From contig NZ_BMIB01000002.1 of NCBI RefSeq assembly GCF_014641615.1, forward strand, positions 62,001-126,000: a stretch of 64,000 nt of DNA, given 5' to 3'. This document shows, one piece after another, positions 44,485-52,298 of the stretch (the first letter of the stretch is position 1; every line of letters starts with the position of its first letter). A model generated the notes under the pieces. The model searched no databases. It saw nothing but the letters and a program-made list of their open reading frames with translations, and was not told the origin of the DNA. The translations under genes and the position numbers were made by a program. This DNA comes from Filimonas zeae. Lineage in GTDB: Bacteria; Bacteroidota; Bacteroidia; Chitinophagales; Chitinophagaceae.

Positions 44485-44492
44485 TAACTTTG
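44485..44492 (+). promoter_or_regulatory. -7 promoter box TAACTTTG for the alcohol dehydrogenase
   Basis: Exact TAnnTTTG match 25 bp before the ATG at 44518. The nearest upstream TTG (44458-44460) gives a 24-nt spacer, longer than usual. Confidence 0.5.
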
Positions 44493-44517
44493 TGCGCAGT
44501 AATCAAAGTAATTACTG

Positions 44518-45681
44518 ATGAAAAGAAGAACATTTCTTGAGCAATCTGCTTTGGCAGGTGCAGGCCTTATGCTTGCCAGCCATTCAGCACTTTTTTCACA
44601 AAGCAAAAAGATACATAGCATGAGCAACAACATTCCATCGAAAGGCTATGCCGCTAAAGATGCATCGGGCAAATTAAGTCCCTGGCAGTTTGAACGCAGA
44701 CCCGTGGGCGATAATGATATTCTGATAGATATTAAATATGCCAGCATCTGCCATTCGGATATTCACCAGATGAAGGGCGACTGGGGCAAGCAACAGTACC
44801 CACAGGTACCCGGCCACGAAATTGCAGGCATTGTTGCCGCAGTTGGTAAAAACGTAACCAAATTTAAAGTGGGCGACCGTGCAGGCGTTGGTTGTATGGT
44901 AGATAGCTGTATGACCTGCGATAGCTGCACCCACGGCGAAGAGCATTACTGCGATAACAACGCCACCATTTTTACGTATGGGTACCCGGATAAAACTTCC
45001 CCCTCCGGCATCAGTCAGGGTGGCTATTCCAATAACATAGTGGTAAGAGATCATTTTGCGGTACGCATACCAGATCATATCCGTTTAGAAGAAGCCGCCC
45101 CGCTGCTGTGCGCCGGCATTACCACCTACTCTCCATTGGTAAACGCCAACTTTAACATCGGCGATAAAGTGGGTGTTGCAGGCATCGGGGGCCTGGGCCA
45201 TCTGGCTGTAAAACTGGCCGTATCTAAAGGTGCAGAAGTGTACGCCTTTACCACCTCACCCGATAAAGTAAAAGACATTCTGGCTTTTGGAGCAAAGGAA
45301 GCAATTGTGGTGGATGATATAGCTAAGCTAAAGCCCTATAAAAAGAAGCTGGATTATATGATATCTACCATACCCGCGCAGTACGATGTGGCTGCTTACG
45401 CTTCAGTAGTAAAGCCCCGTGGCCACTACACACAGGTAGGCATGCCTGTAGGTTTTGAACTTACACTCAGTAACATTGGCCTGGCCAACAGTCGCGTAAA
45501 CTTCAATGCCTCACTTATTGGCGGCATACCCGAAACACAGGAGGTAGTGCATTACTGTGCAGACAACCATATACTGCCCCAGATACAGATTATTAAAGCG
45601 GAAGAAATTAACGATGCATGGTTAAAAGTAATGAACAAAGAAGCCCGTTACCGGTATGTGATTGATGCGGCTACTTTTTAA
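44518..45681 (+). CDS. Zinc-dependent alcohol dehydrogenase (CAD/YahK-like) with twin-arginine-like leader
   Basis: A 387-residue medium-chain NAD(P)-dependent dehydrogenase. Catalytic-zinc region CHSDIHQMKGDWG and GHEIAG, four structural-zinc cysteines (CMVDSCMTCDSCTHGEEHYC), and the nucleotide fold GVAGIGGLGHLAVKL are intact, and the pattern fits the cinnamyl alcohol dehydrogenase branch acting on aldehydes. The first 34 residues (MKRRTFLEQSALAGAGLMLA) are a Tat-type signal absent from cytosolic relatives; Met35 at 44620 would give the standard protein. Its stop overlaps that of the convergent DUF4421 gene. It follows an AraC gene. Confidence 0.9.
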   Translation: MKRRTFLEQSALAGAGLMLASHSALFSQSKKIHSMSNNIPSKGYAAKDASGKLSPWQFERRPVGDNDILIDIKYASICHSDIHQMKGDWGKQQYPQVPGHEIAGIVAAVGKNVTKFKVGDRAGVGCMVDSCMTCDSCTHGEEHYCDNNATIFTYGYPDKTSPSGISQGGYSNNIVVRDHFAVRIPDHIRLEEAAPLLCAGITTYSPLVNANFNIGDKVGVAGIGGLGHLAVKLAVSKGAEVYAFTTSPDKVKDILAFGAKEAIVVDDIAKLKPYKKKLDYMISTIPAQYDVAAYASVVKPRGHYTQVGMPVGFELTLSNIGLANSRVNFNASLIGGIPETQEVVHYCADNHILPQIQIIKAEEINDAWLKVMNKEARYRYVIDAATF

Positions 45682-46571
45682 AAATGCCTCACATAAGAAG
45701 CCTGTAAATTCACAGCACTCAGCATTAACTTATTGTCCTTTTCGGGGTACACCACATTATTCTGTACCAGCGAAAGCAAACTCATACCCCACGCGGCACG
45801 GTGGTAGCTTACGGCAAAGCGGCCCAGTGCAGTGGGGTATACCTGCAACTTTCCTTTGCGCAATAACCCAGGTTCATTGCCTACATGCATACCTGCAGTA
45901 CCCATGCCGGTTAACAGCCAATGGGTACCAGCAACCCACGAGTAGGCGTAGCCACCATTCAGCCCCAGTTGCAGGTTGCTCACCCGTTCGCGGGCAGTTT
46001 GGTTCAGTACATTTTTATCATCACCAATACGGTAATAATATATACCGCCGCCCATAACCCAACTACCTGCAGAGCGTTTTTGTATCTCGCTTTGTTCAAA
46101 CGCGGCTTTGGCAGAGAACTTTTTGCTATTGAATAAATAGGCAGCTTCCATACCCACCTGCTTTACAAACACATCGGGGTGCAGCACTATCTCCCGGTTT
46201 TTCAGCTGTTCGTAATAGCCTTTGTATCGCTGGTAAAACACATCCAGCACTATTTTACGGCCGTAGCGGTGTGCCTGCAGATCTAACGATTGGGTGCTGC
46301 CATATTGTTTGCCCCGCAGCGGTATTAAACCCACCCCGGCACGCAGATTAATTACCGTATTGTGAACCAGATACCCTACACCCACGTTCATACGGTTATT
46401 AGGCATATAGCGGTTGTTACCACGCTGTACCTGAATAGAATTGTCTGCCACAAAAACAGTGAGCATTCTGTGCCAGGGGTAAGCAGCCACATAGGCCGTA
46501 TCTGCCTTTTGTGCAGCCGCGCCACGCAACAAACCTGTAGTTACCAGTAAAAAGCGGTATACGGATTTCAT
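45678..46571 (-). CDS. DUF4421 family protein, predicted outer-membrane beta-barrel
   Basis: A 297-residue exported protein. The leader is short (about 1-20). The mature sequence consists of alternating amphipathic strands with NNRMNVGVGYLVHNTVINLRAGVG, then SLDLQAHRYGRKIVLDVFYQRYKGYY, which is the DUF4421 core. It ends in a phenylalanine (SYVRHF), as many outer-membrane barrels do. Function unknown. Its -7 promoter box is flanked by an 8-bp inverted repeat, suggesting repression. It is convergent with the alcohol dehydrogenase gene, the two stops overlapping by 2 bp. Confidence 0.8.
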   Translation of the reverse strand: MKSVYRFLLVTTGLLRGAAAQKADTAYVAAYPWHRMLTVFVADNSIQVQRGNNRYMPNNRMNVGVGYLVHNTVINLRAGVGLIPLRGKQYGSTQSLDLQAHRYGRKIVLDVFYQRYKGYYEQLKNREIVLHPDVFVKQVGMEAAYLFNSKKFSAKAAFEQSEIQKRSAGSWVMGGGIYYYRIGDDKNVLNQTARERVSNLQLGLNGGYAYSWVAGTHWLLTGMGTAGMHVGNEPGLLRKGKLQVYPTALGRFAVSYHRAAWGMSLLSLVQNNVVYPEKDNKLMLSAVNLQASYVRHF

Positions 46572-46585
46572 GTATATACAAAATT

Positions 46586-46612
46586 GCCGGGCAAAAATAC
46601 CTTCTGCCCGGC
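46586..46612. promoter_or_regulatory. Inverted repeat GCCGGGCA-N11-TGCCCGGC around the DUF4421 promoter
   Basis: Perfect 8-bp arms (46586-46593 and 46605-46612) bracket the -7 box, an arrangement suited to an operator. A hairpin role is possible but there is no U-tract. Confidence 0.45.
46592..46599 (-). promoter_or_regulatory. -7 promoter box TATTTTTG for the DUF4421 gene
   Basis: Exact TAnnTTTG match on the minus strand, 20 bp before the ATG at 46571, predicting a leader of about 14 nt. It lies between the arms of the inverted repeat above. Confidence 0.5.
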
Positions 46613-46697
46613 ACTGTGCCCGGTTATTATAGCCCCAACGGCCAAATTTAACGCTGAACTAACGGTTACAGCAGTTGGTGAAACGGTTTACACCGTG

Positions 46698-48131
46698 TTA
46701 TTTAGCCGAAAGTGAATCTGGCAGTGTAAATAATGCTTCATTCACCTTCACATTTGTCAACTGCATCCCTTTCACAAAGTTAATCTTCACCGGTGTTTTT
46801 ACGCCCTTTATATTACAGTTCACCAACCGCAGGTTTTGTACGGGTGATTGCTGGTACGCATTAATAGCCACAGCATAGTTGCCACCGTTGGCCACGTTCA
46901 GCTCCTCTACCCATATATTGCGTATTACCGGCATAAAATTGCCCGGGTTTTCATAAAACATATCGCAGGTAATAGCCGCATCTTTGTACGTACCTACTTC
47001 AATATGCTTCAGAAACACGTTTTCAATAGTGCCCCCGCGGGATGAGCTGGTTTTAATACGCAGTATTCTATCCAGGTCGGGGCTGCTCATTTTACAGTTA
47101 ACAGCATATATGTTACGGGCGCCACCGGCTATTTCACTGCCAATTACCACGCCGCCATGTCCGTTTTTAAACGTACAGTTTTCTATAATGTGGTTTTCAG
47201 CAGGTTTGCCATATTGCCTGCCATCCTCATCGCGGCCCGATTTAATGGCAATACAATCATCTCCGGTATTAAAAAAGCAGTTTCTGATTAATACGTTCTT
47301 ACAGGCATCCGGGTCGCAGCCATCTGTATTAGGCCCGTGAGAGTCTATCTGTACATGCTCCACAGTAACATTTTCACACATTACCGGGCTTATAAACCAC
47401 ATAGGCGAGTTAATCATTTTAACCCCCGAAATAAGAATGTTACGGCACTGGTACGGTTGCAGCATATAAGGGCGCAGATAATGCCCTTCTCCAAATATTC
47501 TTTTCTCCGGCGCTACGCGGTTGTGCATCATTACGTGTAATGTATCCCTTGCCGGCTGCTGCGAGGGCGCGCCTTTTACCCAGCCATACTGTGTGCGGCC
47601 TTTCCAGGGCCACCAGTATTCCTTAGAGGCATTGCCATCCAGCGTACCACTTCCGGTAACCGCTATATTCTCTTCATGGTAAGCATAAATCTGGGGCGAA
47701 TAATTCATGCAATCCATCCCTTCCCAACGTGCCAGCACCAGCGGATAATCTTTGGTGTTGCGGCTGAATACGATGGTTGCGTTTTCAGTTACGTGCAACT
47801 CCACATTACTTTTCAGGTAAATGGGGCCGGTTAAAAACTTTCCTTCCGGCACCAGCACCCGCCCGCCACCCGCGGTATTGCAGGCTTCTATAGCACCTTT
47901 AAAAGCAGCCGAATTATCCGTTACCCCATCTCCTTTTGCACCATAAGCAGTTATATCAAACACCTTTTTTGAAAACACAGGCGCTTTTATCTCTTTTCTA
48001 ATCTGTTCAATTTCCTGTAAAGGTTCGCTGGCGCTGGTCCACACCTTAGGGGCATCGCCCGGCATAAGGGCCATAGCAGTTACTAAAAGCGGCAGGGCAA
48101 GCAATAAGGATAACTTTCTTGTTTGTTTCAT
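46698..48131 (-). CDS. Glycoside hydrolase family 28 (polygalacturonase)
   Basis: A 477-residue exported beta-helix enzyme. After a signal peptide (about 1-24) come ITAYGAKGDGVTDNSAAFKGAI, the GH28 N-cap, and the catalytic motifs NTDGCD (Asp270, Asp273), GDDCIAIKSG (Asp291/Asp292), GHGGVVIGSE (His325) and the carboxylate-binding RIK in ILRIKTSSSRGG. All canonical residues are present, so hydrolysis of alpha-1,4-galacturonan is very likely, in the periplasm. The second GH28 lies 1.2 kb away on the other strand. An upstream palindrome (48172-48186) may be an operator. Confidence 0.93.
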   Translation of the reverse strand: MKQTRKLSLLLALPLLVTAMALMPGDAPKVWTSASEPLQEIEQIRKEIKAPVFSKKVFDITAYGAKGDGVTDNSAAFKGAIEACNTAGGGRVLVPEGKFLTGPIYLKSNVELHVTENATIVFSRNTKDYPLVLARWEGMDCMNYSPQIYAYHEENIAVTGSGTLDGNASKEYWWPWKGRTQYGWVKGAPSQQPARDTLHVMMHNRVAPEKRIFGEGHYLRPYMLQPYQCRNILISGVKMINSPMWFISPVMCENVTVEHVQIDSHGPNTDGCDPDACKNVLIRNCFFNTGDDCIAIKSGRDEDGRQYGKPAENHIIENCTFKNGHGGVVIGSEIAGGARNIYAVNCKMSSPDLDRILRIKTSSSRGGTIENVFLKHIEVGTYKDAAITCDMFYENPGNFMPVIRNIWVEELNVANGGNYAVAINAYQQSPVQNLRLVNCNIKGVKTPVKINFVKGMQLTNVKVNEALFTLPDSLSAK

Positions 48132-48171
48132 ATTGAAAATCAGCTTTCGTTACATAGTTCCATATCTGAAC

Positions 48172-48186
48172 AGCAGTGAGACTGCT
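48172..48186. promoter_or_regulatory. Small palindrome AGCAGT-gag-ACTGCT upstream of GH28
   Basis: Perfect 6-bp inverted repeat with a 3-bp centre, 41-55 bp upstream of the GH28 ATG at 48131. Candidate operator; no further support. Confidence 0.25.
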
Positions 48187-48260
48187 AAAATACCGGAAAG
48201 TAAAAAGCGCAAGCTGTTAAATCCTTATCTGCCCTGCTGTTATTATTGGGGGAAGGGATA

Positions 48261-49259
48261 CTACCGGCGTATCCAGAGGTTACCGTTTTTTGTTACCAGC
48301 TTGCTCAACGCACCTTCCTGCTCATGCAGGTTCAGTACCTTCAGCGCCTCTTCTTTAGCTATGCCAGCCAGTTCAGCAAATTCACGTAAAGTAAGCGTAG
48401 GATACTTTGCAAACAAACTCTGCCAGTCTTTGGGGTAGTTGTGCTTTTTCACGGCGCCCTGCCCCATCTTTTCAACGGCTTTCACAAATGTATCATAGGG
48501 CTTGAAGCCGTACACAAATTCAGTATTGCCTGCACCGTCTGTTACAAACACAGAAGGAAAGCCTCTTACCATCAGCTTCCCGGCCAGTTTCAAATCTTCT
48601 TCAAAAAGCAGTTTTGCTTTGCCCTCAAAATCAGATTTCAGCTGCACCACATCCAGCCCTGCTTCCGCAGCAGCAGCCGCTATATGTTCCCATTTAGCAA
48701 TGTTTTTCTTTTGCAGAAACACTTTTTCGCGCATTACCCGTAAAAAGGCAACCGCCTTAACACCATCCTGTAACTGAGCAGCCTTAAAAGCTATGGAAGG
48801 CGGATAAGAAGAATCCAGCGGATCGGTCAACCATACATCTCCATCTATAGCCATATCGTAATACCGGCTTGCCTCATCCCAGTGCGATGCTACATCTGAG
48901 GGTTTGCTGATACCGCCACTGTTATAACTCCAGTCGGGCAGCAGGCCGCCCATCCTGTATTCTATATCCACACCATGCCCATATTCCAGCTTCAGCTTCC
49001 GCAACTGTGGCTCTATCCCCCAGCACGAAGAACAGATGGGGTCGGTAAAATAAATAATCTTAACAGGCTTCTCCCCCGTTTTAATAACGCCGGAATCAGC
49101 CGTGGCAACTGCCCCTGGCATTTCACATACACCTTTTTCCACATCGCAAATCAATGCATTTACATTGTTTCCCATTGTTTTTACTTTTTGTGCATGGCAC
49201 CCCAGCAGGCCAGCAGATACAAACACCGTCAGCAATTTTACAGCCATTGTTGAACCCAT
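48261..49259 (-). CDS. DsbA/SpxH-like thiol oxidoreductase with lipobox and winged-helix-like tail
   Basis: A 332-residue protein. A lipobox-like leader (AGLLGC, Cys21) is followed by a segment with two cysteines (CDVEKGVC), then a DsbA-family thioredoxin fold with the motif CSSC (76-79, FTDPICSSCWGIEPQL), which is close to the ClpXP adaptor SpxH/YjbH and FrnE-like proteins. The last 50 residues (LTLREFAELAGIAKEEALKVLNLHEQEGALSKLV) look like a winged helix. Met29 at 49175 could start a cytosolic form without the leader. It lies between the two GH28 genes without a shared direction that would link them. Confidence 0.78.
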   Translation of the reverse strand: MGSTMAVKLLTVFVSAGLLGCHAQKVKTMGNNVNALICDVEKGVCEMPGAVATADSGVIKTGEKPVKIIYFTDPICSSCWGIEPQLRKLKLEYGHGVDIEYRMGGLLPDWSYNSGGISKPSDVASHWDEASRYYDMAIDGDVWLTDPLDSSYPPSIAFKAAQLQDGVKAVAFLRVMREKVFLQKKNIAKWEHIAAAAAEAGLDVVQLKSDFEGKAKLLFEEDLKLAGKLMVRGFPSVFVTDGAGNTEFVYGFKPYDTFVKAVEKMGQGAVKKHNYPKDWQSLFAKYPTLTLREFAELAGIAKEEALKVLNLHEQEGALSKLVTKNGNLWIRR

Positions 49260-49370
49260 TTTCCGGCCGGTAGCTGAGCAGGACAGCTAAGCCAGATTCT
49301 TTACTATTTTGCACAAATGTCAACATCGCGCATCATATGCACAATTAGTCAGAAAAAGATGACCACCAAT

Positions 49371-50747
49371 ATGAAAAGAAACGATTCCATGTTCCGTAGA
49401 AAAAACTGGTTCTTAGCCCTGTTCCTGGTACCTATTGGCCTTCACCAACGCGCAACCGCTCAGGAGGTATTTCCGGATGGTACGGCTATACCTGAATGGT
49501 TCAGTAAAAACACACCAACGGATATCAGCAAACTGGGCAAACGTTACTCCATTACTGTCTATGGTGTTACTAAAGACAGTACCGTTATTCAAACTCAAAA
49601 AATACAAGCAGTAATTGATAAGGCTGCTGCCAGCGGTGGCGGCGTGGTAGTAGTACCTAAAGGCACCTTCCTCAGCGGTGCGCTCTTTTTTAAACAAGGC
49701 ACCCACCTGCACCTGGAAGAAGGTGCGCGATTAAAAGGCAGCGATGACATCAGCAACTTCCCTATCCGTTTAACACGTATGGAAGGCCAGACGTTGAAGT
49801 ACTTTACTGCACTGGTAAATGCAGACAGCCTCAATGGCTTTACCATTTCCGGCAAAGGCACGCTGGATGGTAACGGACTGCGCTACTGGAAACAATTCTG
49901 GCTGCGCAGAGAGTTTAATCCCAAAACTACCAATATGGATGAAATGCGGCCCCGGCTGCTGTATGTATCCAACAGCCGGAATGTACAGGTGTCTGACATC
50001 AGACTCATCAACGCTCCTTTCTGGACCAGCCACTATTACAAATGCGAAAACGTAAAGTTGCTGAACCTGTTTATCTACTCCCCCAAAGCACCGGTAAAAG
50101 CCCCCAGTACGGATGCGGTAGATATTGATGGCTGTAAAAACTTTCTGATTAAAAACTGCTACATGTCTGTTAACGATGATGCAGTAGCATTGAAAGGCGG
50201 CAAAGGCCCACTGGCAGATAAAGACCCCAATAACGGCGGCAACGAAAACATTATTATTGAAGATTGTACCTACGGCTTCTGCCACGGTGCACTCACCTGC
50301 GGCAGCGAATCTATCCACAACCGCAACATTATACTGCGCCGCATTAAATTGAACCATGTAGAGCGACTGTTGTGGTTAAAGATGCGCCCCGATACCCCAC
50401 AGGACTATGAATACATTCTGGTAGAAGATATTGAAGGCACCGGCGTTGAAAACTTTTTATACATACGCCCCTGGACGCAGTTCTTTGATCTGAAGGGAGA
50501 AAAAGCCACACGCCTCTCCTACAGCAAAAACGTAACCATGCGCAATATCCGGCTGGAATGTAACAACTTTTTCAATGTAGGCATTGCAGATAAACAGGCC
50601 AACACCAATGCTTTTGAATATCAGTTACAGAACTTTACGTTTGAAAATCTGACCATTAAAGCCAACAAACAACTGAATATAGACACTTCTATTATAAAGA
50701 ATTTTCAGTTGAAGAATGTTACCATCAACGGCGAAAAGCGCTACTAA
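49371..50747 (+). CDS. Glycoside hydrolase family 28, divergent
   Basis: A 458-residue exported beta-helix protein. The signal peptide spans about 10-30 (NWFLALFLVPIGLHQRATAQ). The GH28 catalytic positions are present in altered contexts: STDAVDID (Asp248) in place of NTDG, NDDAVALKGG (Asp269/Asp270) and FCHGALTCGSE (His305). The canonical RIK reads WLK (LLWLKMRPD), so the arginine that binds the galacturonate carboxylate is lost. A substrate other than plain polygalacturonate, for example a rhamnogalacturonan, is plausible. The start at 49371 is one of several close ATGs (49317, 49359, 49389). Confidence 0.88.
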   Translation: MKRNDSMFRRKNWFLALFLVPIGLHQRATAQEVFPDGTAIPEWFSKNTPTDISKLGKRYSITVYGVTKDSTVIQTQKIQAVIDKAAASGGGVVVVPKGTFLSGALFFKQGTHLHLEEGARLKGSDDISNFPIRLTRMEGQTLKYFTALVNADSLNGFTISGKGTLDGNGLRYWKQFWLRREFNPKTTNMDEMRPRLLYVSNSRNVQVSDIRLINAPFWTSHYYKCENVKLLNLFIYSPKAPVKAPSTDAVDIDGCKNFLIKNCYMSVNDDAVALKGGKGPLADKDPNNGGNENIIIEDCTYGFCHGALTCGSESIHNRNIILRRIKLNHVERLLWLKMRPDTPQDYEYILVEDIEGTGVENFLYIRPWTQFFDLKGEKATRLSYSKNVTMRNIRLECNNFFNVGIADKQANTNAFEYQLQNFTFENLTIKANKQLNIDTSIIKNFQLKNVTINGEKRY

Positions 50748-50811
50748 CAGGCACTGTAGCCCAACAGCAGTGTTACAAAACATATAAACCGTTCATACAG
50801 AACAAACAAGG

Positions 50812-50838
50812 CAGCCTGCCCCATTTGGGAGCAGGCTG
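50812..50838 (+). terminator. Rho-independent terminator after GH28
   Basis: 8-bp stem CAGCCTGC / GCAGGCTG, with a possible inner CCC/GGG extension, followed by TTTTTG. The remaining 150 bp up to the pectate lyase start show no recognisable box. Confidence 0.85.
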
Positions 50839-50987
50839 TTTTTGTTTCATTTTTTTCACGGTGCTTTTCAAATGTAAAAACCGTATCACAAATCAGTTAA
50901 TTTCACATAAGCGTAGCCATAACACTTATCTAAGAGCATACTTGAACTAACGATTCTTCACCTATTGCCATTCCACCACATTTCAAA

Positions 50988-52031
50988 ATGAAAAACATGA
51001 AACTAACCAAATCTCTATCGATTGCTATCAGCGCAATATCATTATCTGCCTTTATCAGCAGCTGTTCTAAAAACCAGGTAGCTGCTGAGGCAGATCAGCT
51101 TTCTATAAACACACTTTCTGCCACTACCGGCAACGTAAGTGCACTGGCCTTTACCGTAGCCACCGCCAACGGGTTTGCACAGGGCACCACCGGTGGTGCT
51201 GGCGGCACTGCTGTAACAGTAACCACTGCGGCTAACTTTATTTCGCAGGCTCAGTCATCCGGAGCTAAAATCATCACCGTTAGCGGCAGTCTTAATTTGG
51301 GCAGCACTCCTGTATCCATCGCTTCCAATAAAACCATTGTAGGTGCCACCACCGCCTCCTCCATTATCGGCAATGTAAAGGTTGACAATGTAACCAACGT
51401 TATTATTCAAAACCTCAACATCAGCAACCCCACAGGTGCCGGAACCGGCGATGCCATTGAAATTTCCGGCAGCACCAAAGTATTTGTTAACAAGTGTAAT
51501 ATATTCGATGGAGCCGATGGCAACCTGGATATTGTAAGAGGTGCTGATAACGTAACCGTTAGCTGGTGCCGCTTCTATTATTCAGCTGTTACCACACACC
51601 AGTTTTCTAACCTTATTGGCAATGGCGATAACGTAACTACCGATGCCGGCAAACTACACGTAACGCTGCACCACAACTGGTACGACAATGGCGTTAACCA
51701 ACGCATGCCACGCGTAAGATTCGGTTACGTACACGTGTATAACAACTACTACGGCTCTAATAACGATTCTTATAACGTAGGCGTAGGCAACAATTCGCAC
51801 ATTTTAGTGGAGAATAACTGCTTTGAAAATCAGGCCCGCCTGTGGTCAGATGCCAGAAGCTCCACCAGTGTAGCGTATCAGCTTACCTGGACGGGTAATG
51901 TGCTTATCAATTCTTCTTACCCAACGTGGGCAACCAACTATTCCTCACCGTTCAGTCGCCCCTACAGCTACAGCCCGCACACTGGCTCCGCTATTAAAAC
52001 CACTGTAACATTAGGTGCAGGTAATAAATAA
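50988..52031 (+). CDS. Pectate lyase, polysaccharide lyase family 1, lipoprotein
   Basis: A 347-residue PL1 enzyme. The leader ends in a lipobox (FISSC, Cys26), so it is membrane-anchored. The beta-helix has NATVTWCR-like calcium-site segments (DGNLDIVRGADNVTVSWCRF), the PL1 block LHHNWYDNGVNQRMPRVRFG (whose Arg is the catalytic base) and YGHVHVYNNYY-like GYVHVYNNYYG. It would cleave homogalacturonan by beta-elimination, probably on the cell surface, generating oligomers for the GH28 enzymes. It is the third pectin gene of the 46.7-52 kb block and ends at a bidirectional hairpin. Confidence 0.92.
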   Translation: MKNMKLTKSLSIAISAISLSAFISSCSKNQVAAEADQLSINTLSATTGNVSALAFTVATANGFAQGTTGGAGGTAVTVTTAANFISQAQSSGAKIITVSGSLNLGSTPVSIASNKTIVGATTASSIIGNVKVDNVTNVIIQNLNISNPTGAGTGDAIEISGSTKVFVNKCNIFDGADGNLDIVRGADNVTVSWCRFYYSAVTTHQFSNLIGNGDNVTTDAGKLHVTLHHNWYDNGVNQRMPRVRFGYVHVYNNYYGSNNDSYNVGVGNNSHILVENNCFENQARLWSDARSSTSVAYQLTWTGNVLINSSYPTWATNYSSPFSRPYSYSPHTGSAIKTTVTLGAGNK

Positions 52032-52073
52032 TACACAATAGTAAACCGGACTTGCAACTGGTGAAGAATAACA

Positions 52074-52108
52074 GGTGTCTCCTGCGTTTGTAAAAACCAG
52101 GAGACACC
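52074..52108. terminator. Bidirectional hairpin between pectate lyase and TlpA remnant
   Basis: Perfect 11-bp stem GGTGTCTCCTG / CAGGAGACACC with a 13-nt loop; GTTATTTATA follows on the plus strand. It ends 2 bp before the stop codon of the TlpA remnant. Confidence 0.8.
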
Positions 52109-52109
52109 G

Positions 52110-52298
52110 TTATTTATATAAGATACCTGCCAGCTCCACCATCGTACTTATTTCGTCCTCTGCCACAAAGCCGGTGTTTTTAAAACGGATATTTCCGTTT
52201 TTATCAACAACAAACTTAGCAGGCAAAGCTGCTACTTTAAAAGCGGCCGCTACAGGGTTCTTCTTAGTAATTTGTACTCTTTTATAGTTTAACTGTTT
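52110..52298 (-). pseudogene. C-terminal remnant of a tandem TlpA-family gene
   Basis: Directly after the intact TlpA gene the minus strand continues in another frame as 62 codons ending in TAA (52110-52112), with no start codon of its own. The sequence (NPVAAAFKVAALPAK, FVVDKNGNIRFKNTGF) matches the end of the neighbouring TlpA (SPVCDAYGITGIPTK, FIIDKKGNIRFEVSGF), including the cis-Pro loop and the strand after it. The CxxC half is gone. This looks like a duplicated copy that lost most of its length by deletion into the end of the first gene. Confidence 0.75.

Noticed and set aside
24193..52031. Treating all carbohydrate-active genes as one polysaccharide utilisation locus
   Set aside because: GH95, the GH28/PL1 block and the two SusCD operons are on different strands, separated by terminators and many unrelated genes; co-regulation is not shown.
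52075..52287. 70-codon plus-strand open frame downstream of the pectate lyase
   Set aside because: It is antisense to the TlpA remnant and begins inside the terminator hairpin; the remnant explains the open reading.
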